Shown piece after piece: positions 1-5,876 of a stretch of DNA of 13,378 nt. Made by a program: the position numbers and the translations under genes. Each line of letters opens with the position of its first letter. The stretch's first letter is position 1. The notes beneath the pieces were generated by a model, which was not told the DNA's origin, did not search any database, and saw only the letters and a program-made list of their open reading frames with translations. Source of the DNA: Candidatus Omnitrophota bacterium. Lineage in GTDB: Bacteria > Omnitrophota > Gorgyraeia > Duberdicusellales > 4484-171. The stretch spans positions 1-13,378 of the forward strand of contig QNCE01000029.1 of NCBI GenBank assembly GCA_003644405.1. Direction: 5' to 3'.

Positions 1-1
1 G

Positions 2-550
2 GATATTGAAGTTAACTTTGGAGGAGAAGTTGAAGAACAGAGAAAAGCTTTTTCTGATTTAGGACTACTTCTAATTATAGGTATTATTCTGGTTTATATG
101 GTAATGGTAGGGCAGTTTGAATCTTTAAAAACCCCCTTTATAATTTTCTTTTCCTTACCTTTTGCTTTTGTGGGAGTAATCTGGGCGCTTCTTCTAACAG
201 GGACTCATTTTTCTATAGTAACATTTATGGCAGTTATTATGCTTGTAGGTGTTGTGGTAAATAATGCTATAGTTTTGGTTGATTATACAAATATTTTAAG
301 GGCAAGAGGATTTGTTTTGCTTGAAGCAATAAAACTTGCTGGACGCCACAGGCTTCGTCCAGTTTTAATGACTTCTTTTACCACAATTTTTGGCATGATA
401 CCTTTAGCTTTGGGAAGAGGTCAGGGAGGAGAAATCTGGCAGGCATTTGGAATTACTGCGATTGGAGGCCTTCTTTTATCCAGTTTAATTACTTTAGTTT
501 TAGTTCCTATAATCTATTCAATTTTTCATAAAGAAAAAAATGTTTTATGA
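2..550 (+). CDS. RND efflux pump inner-membrane subunit, C-terminal part (5' truncated)
   Basis: This is the last ~182 residues of an AcrB/HAE1-type resistance-nodulation-division transporter, a proton-driven inner-membrane pump that exports drugs or other toxic compounds through an adaptor and an outer-membrane channel. The frame is open from base 2, so the gene starts outside the window. The reading contains the family's conserved tract: GQFESLKTPF after a transmembrane helix, then SLPFAFVG, the NNAIVLVDY segment, the LRPVLMTSFTTIFGMIPLALG block, and a closing hydrophobic helix ending LVLVPIIYS. Five hydrophobic segments are visible, matching the C-terminal membrane half of the family. The stop overlaps the next gene's start by 11 bases, so the two are probably co-transcribed. 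Substrate cannot be inferred. The family is clear; the HAE1 rather than heavy-metal (CusA) assignment is less certain without the N-terminal half. Confidence 0.93.
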   Translation, partial: DIEVNFGGEVEEQRKAFSDLGLLLIIGIILVYMVMVGQFESLKTPFIIFFSLPFAFVGVIWALLLTGTHFSIVTFMAVIMLVGVVVNNAIVLVDYTNILRARGFVLLEAIKLAGRHRLRPVLMTSFTTIFGMIPLALGRGQGGEIWQAFGITAIGGLLLSSLITLVLVPIIYSIFHKEKNVL

Positions 551-1457
551 TTATTCTTTTGAGAGAAATTACAAAAAGAAGTTTTTAAAAGAAAATAAAA
601 GCTTTAAAGAATACATAATAGAATTTGAAAGTCCTTTTAAAAAATATCCTGATAAAGCTATTGGTTTTTTATTCCTTCCTCATCAATTAAAAACAAAAAA
701 AGTTTTAATATTTCTTCACGGCTCAGGCAATTACCATTTTAGTCTCTTTAAAAATTTTTCTTCATTTTTCTCCCAAAAAGGCATTCCTACCTTTTTTATG
801 GTCTTACCTTTTCATTATCTGCGTAAAAAAGAAATAAATAATTTTTTCAGTGATAATCTATTTGAAATCTTTGACAGTTTCCGTCAGGCAGTAGTTGATG
901 TAAGGGCTTCTCTTGATTGTTTAGAGAAGGAAGGTTTCTTGAAAGATTTTTCTATTTTGGGGATAAGTTTAGGAGGTATGATTGCTACAATTGTATCTGC
1001 GGTTGAAGAAAGAATTAAAAAAGCAATTTTGATAAATACCGGTGGAGGATTTATTTATATTATCTGGGAAGGCATTTTGCCTGTTTTAAGAAAAAATTAT
1101 AAAAAAACTCATCATCTTTATGGATGTAATAAAAAGAAGTGTCGCCAAATTTACAGCTTCCATAAAGAGTTTGTTAAAGAATTAAAAGATATAAGTTTAT
1201 TGGGAAAGATTAAGCCTAAAAAGGAGTGTTTTTTATTTGACCCTTTAAGCTTTTGCCATCTTTTAAAAGAAAGAGTAAAAGTAACCCTTTTTTCTTCTTC
1301 GTTTGATGAGATAATTCCTAAAAAAGCACAAGAAAGTTTCAAGAAAGCGTTGGGGTATCCATCTAAATATACTCTTTTTGGTGATCATTTCCTATCTTTA
1401 ATTTTAAATAAGAAAAAAATCATAAACATTTCTTCTCAATTTCTGTTGAATGACTAA
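540..1457 (+). CDS. Alpha/beta-hydrolase fold protein
   Basis: This 305-residue protein has the elements of an alpha/beta-hydrolase in the right order. A strand followed by FLHGSGN (about 58-64) gives the oxyanion-loop HG motif. The nucleophile elbow GISLGG has Ser143. An acid residue, Asp256, lies in SSSFDEIIP, and the C-terminal His283 lies in FGDHF. No signal peptide or membrane anchor is seen, so it is probably cytoplasmic. A cysteine-containing insertion (YGCNKKKC, about 194-201) between the elbow and the acid is unusual. The ATG lies inside the end of the RND gene (11-base overlap), which suggests translational coupling and a role linked to efflux, perhaps hydrolysing or sensing a substrate. 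The substrate is unknown. The triad assignment is read from motifs, not from a structure. Confidence 0.8.
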   Translation: MFYDYSFERNYKKKFLKENKSFKEYIIEFESPFKKYPDKAIGFLFLPHQLKTKKVLIFLHGSGNYHFSLFKNFSSFFSQKGIPTFFMVLPFHYLRKKEINNFFSDNLFEIFDSFRQAVVDVRASLDCLEKEGFLKDFSILGISLGGMIATIVSAVEERIKKAILINTGGGFIYIIWEGILPVLRKNYKKTHHLYGCNKKKCRQIYSFHKEFVKELKDISLLGKIKPKKECFLFDPLSFCHLLKERVKVTLFSSSFDEIIPKKAQESFKKALGYPSKYTLFGDHFLSLILNKKKIINISSQFLLND

Positions 1458-1463
1458 AAACCA

Positions 1464-1488
1464 TATTTCCACCCCAGGGGTGGAAATA
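1464..1488 (+). repeat. Left palindrome of RAYT-like element
   Basis: Perfect inverted repeat with 12-base arms around a single central A. The arm core is TTTCCACCCC / GGGGTGGAAA. It lies 6 bases after the hydrolase stop and 32 bases before the transposase start. No T-run follows, so it does not look like an intrinsic terminator. The same core recurs right after the transposase and again near 5341. Confidence 0.9.
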
Positions 1489-1502
1489 ACGGTTAAAAAT
1501 GA

Positions 1503-1508
1503 TATAAT
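1503..1508 (+). promoter_or_regulatory. Possible -10 box for the transposase gene
   Basis: A perfect TATAAT lies 12 bases upstream of the transposase ATG. No good -35 is seen at the usual spacing, where the palindrome's right arm sits. If used, transcription would start only a few bases before the ATG, giving an almost leaderless mRNA. That fits the absence of a Shine-Dalgarno sequence before this start. Confidence 0.35.
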
Positions 1509-1520
1509 AAACTTAAATAG

Positions 1521-2186
1521 ATGAAGAGAAAGACTCCTCTTATTACAGGAAAAGTTTATCATGTTTTTAATAAAAGCATTGCTGATTTTGTGGTGTTTAA
1601 TAATGATAATGAATTTTTGAGAATGAAGAATCTTTTTAAATATTATCAAATAAAAGAACCTCCTTATAAATTCAATTATTTTGTGAAGATTAAAACGAAA
1701 GAAAATTTTGATGAAGATTTCTCTTTATGTTTATCTGATAGAGAAAAAATAGTAGAAATAATTGCCTATTGTATTATGCCCACTCATTTTCATCTTATTC
1801 TAAAACAATTAAAAAAAGGAGGAATTTCTACTTTTATAGGTAATGTCCTTAATAGTTATTCTCGCTATTTTAACACTAAACATAAAAGAGGCGGCCCTTT
1901 ATGGGAGGGGAAATTCAAAAATGTATCAGTAGAAACAGATGAACAGTTGCTTCATTTAACCAGATATATTCACTTAAATCCTACAAGTGCAGGTCTTGTG
2001 AAGAAGCCTGAAGAATGGCCGTATTCCTCTTATCTTGAATATCTTGGGAAAATAAAAAAGATAAATAGAATTTGTTCTTACGAAGATTTGATAGATATTT
2101 CGCCTTTATCTTATAAAAATTTTGTGGAGAGTAGAATTTTATATCAGAGAGAATTAGAGAAAATTAAACATTTAATTTTAGAGTAA
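1521..2186 (+). CDS. HUH (Y1) transposase of the IS200/RAYT type
   Basis: A 221-residue single-domain HUH nuclease that cuts and rejoins single-stranded DNA at hairpins. The reading opens with the family's GKVYHVFNKS strand. It carries the metal-binding HUH pair in MPTHFHLIL (His89, His91) and then NSYSRYFN, whose Tyr113 (or Tyr116) is the candidate catalytic tyrosine. The conserved GPLWEGKFKNV and TRYIHLNPTSAGLV blocks and an EWPYSSY segment follow. This arrangement is typical of RAYT/Y1_Tnp proteins rather than of the shorter classical IS200 TnpA (~150 residues). The frame is intact, so it may be active. No ribosome-binding site precedes the ATG; a TATAAT 12 bases upstream would give a near-leaderless transcript. 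Matching palindromes flank it on both sides. Confidence 0.9.
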   Translation: MKRKTPLITGKVYHVFNKSIADFVVFNNDNEFLRMKNLFKYYQIKEPPYKFNYFVKIKTKENFDEDFSLCLSDREKIVEIIAYCIMPTHFHLILKQLKKGGISTFIGNVLNSYSRYFNTKHKRGGPLWEGKFKNVSVETDEQLLHLTRYIHLNPTSAGLVKKPEEWPYSSYLEYLGKIKKINRICSYEDLIDISPLSYKNFVESRILYQRELEKIKHLILE

Positions 2187-2196
2187 CAACTACCTG

Positions 2197-2236
2197 TTTC
2201 CACCCCAGGGGTGGAAATGGTTTGGTGGAAGTAGGG
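2197..2236 (+). repeat. Right palindrome of RAYT-like element with trailing half-repeat
   Basis: A perfect inverted repeat with 10-base arms around a central A occupies 2197-2217. A degenerate extra copy of the right arm (TTTGGTGGAAGTAGG, 2221-2235) follows. The compound repeat at 5341-5390 has the same palindrome-plus-extra-half arrangement, which suggests this is the defined right end of the element family. Confidence 0.8.
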
Positions 2237-2237
2237 T

Positions 2238-2244
2238 AAGGAGG
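2238..2244 (+). promoter_or_regulatory. Ribosome-binding site deciding the PII-like start
   Basis: AAGGAGG overlaps the GTG at 2244, so that codon cannot be its target. The in-frame GTG at 2253 lies 8 bases downstream, the usual spacing, and is the better start. Confidence 0.75.
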
Positions 2245-2252
2245 TGAAAAAG

Positions 2253-2543
2253 GTGAAGTTGGTAATTATTTGTTATAATGTTGCTATTGGTGAAGAAGTT
2301 ATGGAAATTTTAAAAGAATTAGAGATTAAAAGTTATACCCGGTTTGAGAGAGCGCAAGGTGTGGGAACTCTGGGTGGGCCACATTTAGGGACCAATGTCT
2401 GGCCAGCGGTTAATTCAGTTATGATGATTGCTTTAGAGGATGAGAAGAAAGATAAACTTATTGAGAAGATAAAAGAATTACGAAAGAAATTAAGTAAGGA
2501 AGGTGTTAAGGCATTTGTCTTACCGATTGAGGAGATAACCTAA
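2253..2543 (+). CDS. PII-like small protein, efflux-associated type
   Basis: This protein of about 96 residues looks like a compact PII-like (ferredoxin-fold, trimeric) protein. It has an N-terminal beta strand (KLVIICYN), a helix, a middle segment rich in Gly and Pro (GVGTLGGPHLGTNVWP) where PII proteins carry their ligand-sensing T-loop, a strand, a charged helix, and a terminal strand KAFVLPIEEIT. It lacks the classic PII uridylylation signature. Similar small proteins are known beside RND and heavy-metal efflux genes, and a PII group (PII-NG) is described there; assignment to that group is my inference. It lies downstream of the RND/hydrolase pair, now separated by the transposase element. 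GTG at 2253 is preferred over 2244 because of the AAGGAGG position. Two decayed copies of its 3' end occur at 3344-3434 and 13177-13236. Confidence 0.65.
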   Translation: MKLVIICYNVAIGEEVMEILKELEIKSYTRFERAQGVGTLGGPHLGTNVWPAVNSVMMIALEDEKKDKLIEKIKELRKKLSKEGVKAFVLPIEEIT

Positions 2544-2627
2544 AATTTAAGAAAGGGTGAATGGGAGGCGGAAAAAATTTGAGGAAATAGTAATAAAGGA
2601 GAAATTCTAAAACGGAGGTGAAGTAAG

Positions 2628-3283
2628 ATGAAGATATTAGGTATATTAGCTTCTCCTCGGGAAGAGAAAAGCAATACCTCTTATTTACTTAAGAAGATTC
2701 TATCCTCGGCAGAAAAAGAAGGTTGTCATACACAATATATCGAATTATGTAGTCTAAAAATTGAATTTTGCCGTTATTGCGAGTTCTGCCACAAAAATAT
2801 AATGGTTTGCCCCATAAAAGACGATGCCTTTCCTTTGCTCGATAAAATTCTAAAAAATGATGCTATTGTTTTTGCTAGCTCGGTATATGTTAATCATATA
2901 ACAGGATACTTAAAGACATTTTTAGACCGCTCTTCCATTTTATTCACTGCCAGCGGCTTTTAGGTAAATATGCGGCAGTAGTTGCTACCTCCGGAGGTGG
3001 ACCGCATCATATGGTGTTAGATTACCTAAAGCAGTATGTTCTTTCTTGTGGCGCTCAGTATGTGGGCGAAGTTTCTTGTTCGGTTCTAATAAAGGAGGAG
3101 ATAAATAAAAAAGCAGAAGAGGTAGGCATAGCGTTAGTAAGAGCTGTAGAAAAAAGAGAAGGATTTCCGGAACAGACACAGGCAATTAATAGCCACAGAA
3201 AATACTTTGCGCAGATAATTGAAGCAAGAAAAGAGGAGTGGCCAGAAAAGTATCAATATTATAAAGATAAAGGCTGGCTGTAA
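2628..3283 (+). pseudogene. Iron-sulfur flavoprotein (NADPH-dependent FMN reductase fold), broken by one frameshift
   Basis: Two frames together make one protein of ~218 residues. The first (2628-2963) has MKILGILASPR and the cysteine cluster CRYCEFCHKNIMVC. That spacing, C-x2-C-x2-C-x6-C, is the compact [4Fe-4S] motif of archaeal/anaerobe iron-sulfur flavoproteins. It also has the flavodoxin-like segment ASSVYVNHITGYLKTFLDR. The second frame, from about 2945, continues HCQRLLGKYAAVVATSGGG and ends WPEKYQYYKDKGWL, the usual C-terminus of this family. Loss of one C near 2945 (expected TTC CAC, seen TTCAC) explains the break. Such proteins bind FMN and pass electrons in anaerobes. A strong GGAGGTGA lies 6 bases before the ATG. 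It may be a real pseudogene or a single-base sequencing/assembly error; the otherwise well-conserved second half makes either recent decay or error likely. Confidence 0.8.
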
Positions 3284-3343
3284 TTTTACAAAGCGACTCC
3301 ATACTTTCTTAGCAAATCTTACTGAGAGTTGATAAGTAAAATC

Positions 3344-3434
3344 AATAAACTTAGTTGAGAGATTAACGATGTATGTAAAGACTAAAAACGAAAGAAGAAA
3401 GGCATTTGTTTTATCTTTAGAGGAAATAACTTAA
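3344..3434 (+). pseudogene. Decayed copy of the PII-like gene (3' end)
   Basis: The end of this stretch reads KAFVLSLEEIT-stop, against KAFVLPIEEIT-stop in the intact gene at 2253-2543. Nucleotide similarity runs back to about AATAAACTTA (3344), which matches GATAAACTTA at 2451. The two segments are almost equal in length (91 and 93 bases) but carry small offsetting indels and frameshifts. A residual 21-codon reading frame from ATG 3369 survives and stops 4 bases before the MFS start. It is most simply a remnant of a tandem duplicate. The remaining short frame might still be translated and help initiate the MFS gene. Confidence 0.75.
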
Positions 3435-3438
3435 AAAG

Positions 3439-4614
3439 ATGAAAAATAAATTTTTAAAAGGGATAGGGCTAAATGTTATCCTCTTAGGACTGGCCAGTTT
3501 CATAAATGACATCTCAAGCGATATGATTTTTGCAGTAATGCCTTTGTTTATTGCATCTTTAGGAGGAGCTGGTATTGCTGTAGGGCTAATTGGTGGTCTG
3601 GGGGATAGTATTTCCGGCATATTAAAAGTTTTTTCAGGATACTGGTCCGATAAATTTGGTAAAAGGGTGCCTTTTGTATTTTGGGGATATTTTATCTCAT
3701 CGGTGGCAAAGTTATTATTTCCCTTTATAAAGGCATGGCCAGCTTTAGCAGTATTGGTACCCATAGAACGGACAGGCAAAGGTTTGCGCACAGCCCCCAG
3801 AGATGCTGTTATAGCCAATTCAACTCTACCTTCTTTTAAAGGCAAAGCTTTTGGAATTCACCGTGCCTTAGATACAACAGGTGCTTTTTTAGGAGCTTTA
3901 GGTGCTTTTTTGCTTTTCTGGTTTTTGAAATTAGAACTTAAACTAATTTTATTTATAGCAGCAATTATCGCCTTTTTTGCATTGCTTCCTATATTGTTCG
4001 TTAAAGAAAAAATAACCACACTTAAAAAAACACTATCTTTAAGGATAAGCTTGAAGAATCTTCCCCTGAATTTTAAAAGGTATCTGGTGGCGCAAACTTT
4101 ATTTGCTTCAGGGAACTTTACCTATATGTTTTTTGTCCTTAAGTCAAAGATTGTGTTTGATGGTATATTTAGCTTGCGATTTGCTGTAGCTTTACCTATT
4201 CTTCTATATGTATGGTTTAACATTATCTATGCTCTTTCTTCAACCCCGGCTGGTATAATTTCCGATAAAATAGGCAGAAAAAAGACTCTTATTTTAGGTT
4301 ATTGTGTTTATTCGTTTACCTGCTTTGGCTTTATCTTCTCGAATTCTTTAGGTTTATTTATGATTTTGTTTGCTATGTATGGATTATCATTTGGTTTGAT
4401 AGAAGCAACAAGCAGGGCTTATGTTTCTGATTTTGTAGCCGATGATTTGGCAGGAACAGCTTTAGGTACATTTCATACCTGTATTAGCTTAGCAGTCTTA
4501 CCTGCAGGAATGATTGCGGGGATGCTTTGGAATTTTAATCCTAATTTTACATTTATCTATGGTACAGTTTTGGGGATTTTATCTACTCTGTGTTTGGCGA
4601 GGGTTAATTCTTAA
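3439..4614 (+). CDS. Major facilitator superfamily transporter
   Basis: A 391-residue, strongly hydrophobic protein with about 12 membrane helices, the usual MFS size. The cytoplasmic loop between helices 2 and 3 carries motif A (GYWSDKFGKR, about 67-76), and a second copy follows helix 8 (GIISDKIGRKK). The loop ERTGKGLRTAPRDAVI and the following GKAFGIHRALDTTGAFLG are hallmarks of a widespread family of putative proton-coupled exporters. It probably moves a small molecule out of the cytoplasm; the substrate is unknown. The start is ATG 3439, 4 bases after the stop of the PII-like remnant. The only Shine-Dalgarno-like bases (GAGG, 3420-3423) are too distant, so translation may depend on upstream reading. 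The thioesterase gene follows after 24 bases. Confidence 0.9.
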   Translation: MKNKFLKGIGLNVILLGLASFINDISSDMIFAVMPLFIASLGGAGIAVGLIGGLGDSISGILKVFSGYWSDKFGKRVPFVFWGYFISSVAKLLFPFIKAWPALAVLVPIERTGKGLRTAPRDAVIANSTLPSFKGKAFGIHRALDTTGAFLGALGAFLLFWFLKLELKLILFIAAIIAFFALLPILFVKEKITTLKKTLSLRISLKNLPLNFKRYLVAQTLFASGNFTYMFFVLKSKIVFDGIFSLRFAVALPILLYVWFNIIYALSSTPAGIISDKIGRKKTLILGYCVYSFTCFGFIFSNSLGLFMILFAMYGLSFGLIEATSRAYVSDFVADDLAGTALGTFHTCISLAVLPAGMIAGMLWNFNPNFTFIYGTVLGILSTLCLARVNS

Positions 4615-4638
4615 AAGAACACAGGGTTAGGAATAAGA

Positions 4639-5028
4639 ATGGAAAATTTTAAGAAACCAAAAGCACCTTTTGAAAAATATCTCAGTATTAGTATCATTGA
4701 GGCAAAAGACGGCTATGCTAAGTTAAAGATGCCTTATCGTAAGGAATTTACTAATCCCCACGGTTCAATTCATGGAGGAGCGATTGCATCTTTAGCTGAT
4801 ACTGCTATGGCAGTAGCTATTTCCTCTAAATATCTACATAGCTCTTTTTATACTGTAAAGTTAGAGATAAAATTCAAATCACCTGCTAATAAAGGAGAAA
4901 TATTTGCCAAAGCAAAGCTAACAGATAAAAGAAAGAAATTTGTTTTTGGCCAGGTAGAGATAAAAGATGACAAGGATAAGTTATTAGCGCAGGTTTTGGC
5001 TACTTTTTATCTTATTAATAAAGAGTAA
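4639..5028 (+). CDS. PaaI-type hotdog-fold thioesterase
   Basis: A 129-residue protein of the PaaI/YdiI-like hotdog superfamily, which hydrolyses acyl-CoA thioesters in the cytoplasm as a homotetramer. The diagnostic segment NPHGSIHGGAIASLADTA (39-56) includes the conserved HGG (His45) and the candidate acidic catalytic residue Asp54. The rest follows the beta-sheet pattern ending LAQVLATFYLI. Length and motif placement are normal for the family. The start follows the MFS stop by 24 bases with only a weak TTAGGA ahead, so it is likely in the same transcript. The link to the MFS exporter is unknown; one possibility is release of an acid from a CoA ester before export, which is inference. The particular acyl-CoA cannot be predicted. 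Confidence 0.9.
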   Translation: MENFKKPKAPFEKYLSISIIEAKDGYAKLKMPYRKEFTNPHGSIHGGAIASLADTAMAVAISSKYLHSSFYTVKLEIKFKSPANKGEIFAKAKLTDKRKKFVFGQVEIKDDKDKLLAQVLATFYLINKE

Positions 5029-5295
5029 GGTTATAAATTATTTTTGAAGATAACTGGATGAAAATGAGGATAGATACCTATTTTTTCTCTTTTTCTTTTT
5101 TCTTGGGTCTACCTCTTGTTACTACTGCATCAAGATATTAAATTTTTACAACTAGAAAATGTTAAAATTCATACTAAAATTTCCCCTTTCTGGGATATAC
5201 TTTCTTTTTCTTCTTTTTATAACAAATTTTCCTCCTGAAGGCAGATTCTTCTGGTCTGAAAACATTTATAACAGAGAGTAATAAATTACTTTGAC
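5029..5295. other. Gene-free stretch
   Basis: No convincing gene on either strand. A pyrimidine-rich run occupies about 5080-5110. Read on the minus strand, 5078-5137 gives a short frame ending in LDAVVTRGRPKKKEKEKK with an RGRP AT-hook-like core, but it is closed by a stop just upstream. It may be the decayed C-terminus of a minus-strand gene. Confidence 0.4.
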
Positions 5296-5344
5296 AAACA
5301 ATATTAATTCTAATAAGAATTTTGTGGAAGACAGAATTTCATAC
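5296..5344 (+). pseudogene. Fossil of the transposase C-terminus
   Basis: In one frame this reads KNFVEDRISY (5315-5344), matching KNFVESRILY near the C-terminus of the intact transposase at 1521-2186. At nucleotide level about three quarters of ~35 bases agree, centred on AATTTTGTGGA. It runs directly into the compound palindrome at 5341-5390, so both the protein end and the right-end repeat are preserved in the same order and orientation as in the intact element. About 50 bases between them appear deleted. The rest of the gene is not recognisable upstream. The match is short, so chance similarity is not fully excluded. Confidence 0.6.
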
Positions 5345-5390
5345 CATTTCCACCCCTGGGGTGGAAATGGGTCTGGGGTGGAAATGGTAT
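5341..5390 (+). repeat. Compound palindrome of the RAYT family
   Basis: The 16-base arm ATACCATTTCCACCCC (5341-5356) can pair perfectly with 5375-5390. It can alternatively pair over 13 bases (from 5344) with the nearer arm at 5358-5370 around a central T. The two right arms share a 14-base direct repeat, TGGGGTGGAAATGG (5357-5370 and 5374-5387). Two mutually exclusive hairpins are therefore possible. The core matches the palindromes flanking the transposase, with the central base changed from A to T. Confidence 0.9.
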
Positions 5391-5410
5391 TGGAATTAAG
5401 TTAGCTTCTT

Positions 5411-5488
5411 CTTGGTAAGTCAGGTATCTGTGTCTTCGCTCGCTGGGTCGCTTCGCTTCGGAAGAGGGCTTGCCTGGGTAAGCCAGGT
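5411..5488. repeat. GC-rich patch bounded by short direct repeats
   Basis: GGTAAGTCAGGT (5414-5425) and GGTAAGCCAGGT (5477-5488) differ by one base. Between them lies a patch of CGCT/CTTCG-type repeats far richer in GC than its surroundings. The second copy includes a small hairpin, CCTGG-GTAAG-CCAGG (5473-5487). No reading frame, tRNA or known RNA was recognised. It could be a small mobile remnant or a structured RNA. Confidence 0.4.
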
Positions 5489-5521
5489 GATTATAAATTT
5501 AGCTTGCTTTTTCTGGAATTC

Positions 5522-5581
5522 TATGTTAACCTATAATTGCTTGGTTAACATATGTTAATTAGGTATATGTTAGTTAACATA
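5522..5581 (+). promoter_or_regulatory. Operator array upstream of the toxin-antitoxin operon
   Basis: Five copies of a TATGTTAAC-like half-site alternate in orientation: TATGTTAAC 5522-5530, GTTAACATA 5544-5552, TATGTTAAT 5551-5559, TATGTTAGT 5566-5574 and GTTAACATA 5573-5581. They form a 10-base inverted repeat (5522-5531 / 5543-5552), a 14-base perfect palindrome (5545-5558) and a third palindrome (5566-5581). A possible -10 (CATAAT, 5578-5583) with a weak -35 (TTAATT, 5555-5560) 17 bases away lies inside the array. Binding there by the HTH antitoxin would shut off its own operon, as is usual for type II systems. The site is seen directly; the binder is inferred. Confidence 0.7.
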
Positions 5582-5612
5582 ATTACTGAAATCTATTTGT
5601 AGTCAATGAGTT

Positions 5613-5876
5613 ATGAAGATAGAAAAAAGTGAATATATAACTATTCCTCAATTAGCCCGTATTTTAGGGCTAAGCCGAATTGCTGTATATAAAAAAGTAA
5701 AGAAAGGCCAGATAAAAGCAATGCGGGTAGGAAAAATTTACCTTATTCCTAGGGTCTCTGTATCAAATATTTTAGGCAAAGCTTTGGGAGAAAAAGATAA
5801 ACATCAGATAGATGAGGCAGTGAGAAAAACAGTTAAAGAATACGGCGAAGTCCTTAAACTATTAGGTGGAGAGTGA
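5613..5876 (+). CDS. HTH antitoxin of a Fic/Doc toxin-antitoxin pair
   Basis: An 87-residue protein with an excisionase/MerR-like winged helix-turn-helix at about 9-54 (ITIPQLARILGLSRIAVYKK, then RVGKIYLIPRVSV). Its charged C-terminal tail (about 60-87, IDEAVRKTVKEYGEVLKLLG) fits the toxin-neutralising peptide of such antitoxins. In Doc-type pairs the tail folds onto the toxin and blocks its active site while the HTH represses the operon. The five-half-site operator array ends 31 bases before the ATG, which supports autoregulation. The stop overlaps the toxin start as GTGA, a tight translational coupling. No strong ribosome-binding site precedes the ATG. The role follows from gene order and the tail; the HTH assignment is secure. 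Confidence 0.82.
   Translation: MKIEKSEYITIPQLARILGLSRIAVYKKVKKGQIKAMRVGKIYLIPRVSVSNILGKALGEKDKHQIDEAVRKTVKEYGEVLKLLGGE

Larger units (their letters stand above)
1464..2217 (+). mobile_element. RAYT/IS200-like element: transposase flanked by matching palindromes
   Basis: This is the unit formed by the HUH transposase gene and the palindrome copy on each side. Both copies share the core TTTCCACCCC, central A, GGGGTGGAAA, and the right copy begins only 10 bases after the transposase stop. Single-domain Y1 transposases of the IS200/IS605 and RAYT groups are known to recognise hairpins at element ends, so these are the likely substrates. No target-site duplication is expected for this group. The unit separates the hydrolase from the PII-like gene and may have inserted into a former efflux-associated operon. 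The outer limits are inferred from the palindromes. Confidence 0.65.

Noticed and set aside
1464..1488. Intrinsic terminator after the hydrolase gene
   Set aside because: The hairpin is perfect but no T-run follows, and the same palindrome recurs around the transposase, so the element-end explanation is better.
3011..3283. Independent 90-codon gene
   Set aside because: It is the frameshifted second half of the iron-sulfur flavoprotein; homology continues upstream of its apparent ATG to about 2945.
3417..3845. Minus-strand open frame of 142 codons
   Set aside because: Antisense to the MFS gene start, with no motif or ribosome-binding site.
5152..5265. Minus-strand frame of 37 codons, rich in Lys/Arg
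   Set aside because: Short, no family resemblance, and composition explained by a purine-rich run on that strand.
5341..5390. CRISPR repeat
   Set aside because: Only one compound unit with palindromic arms; no regularly spaced repeats or spacers and no cas gene.
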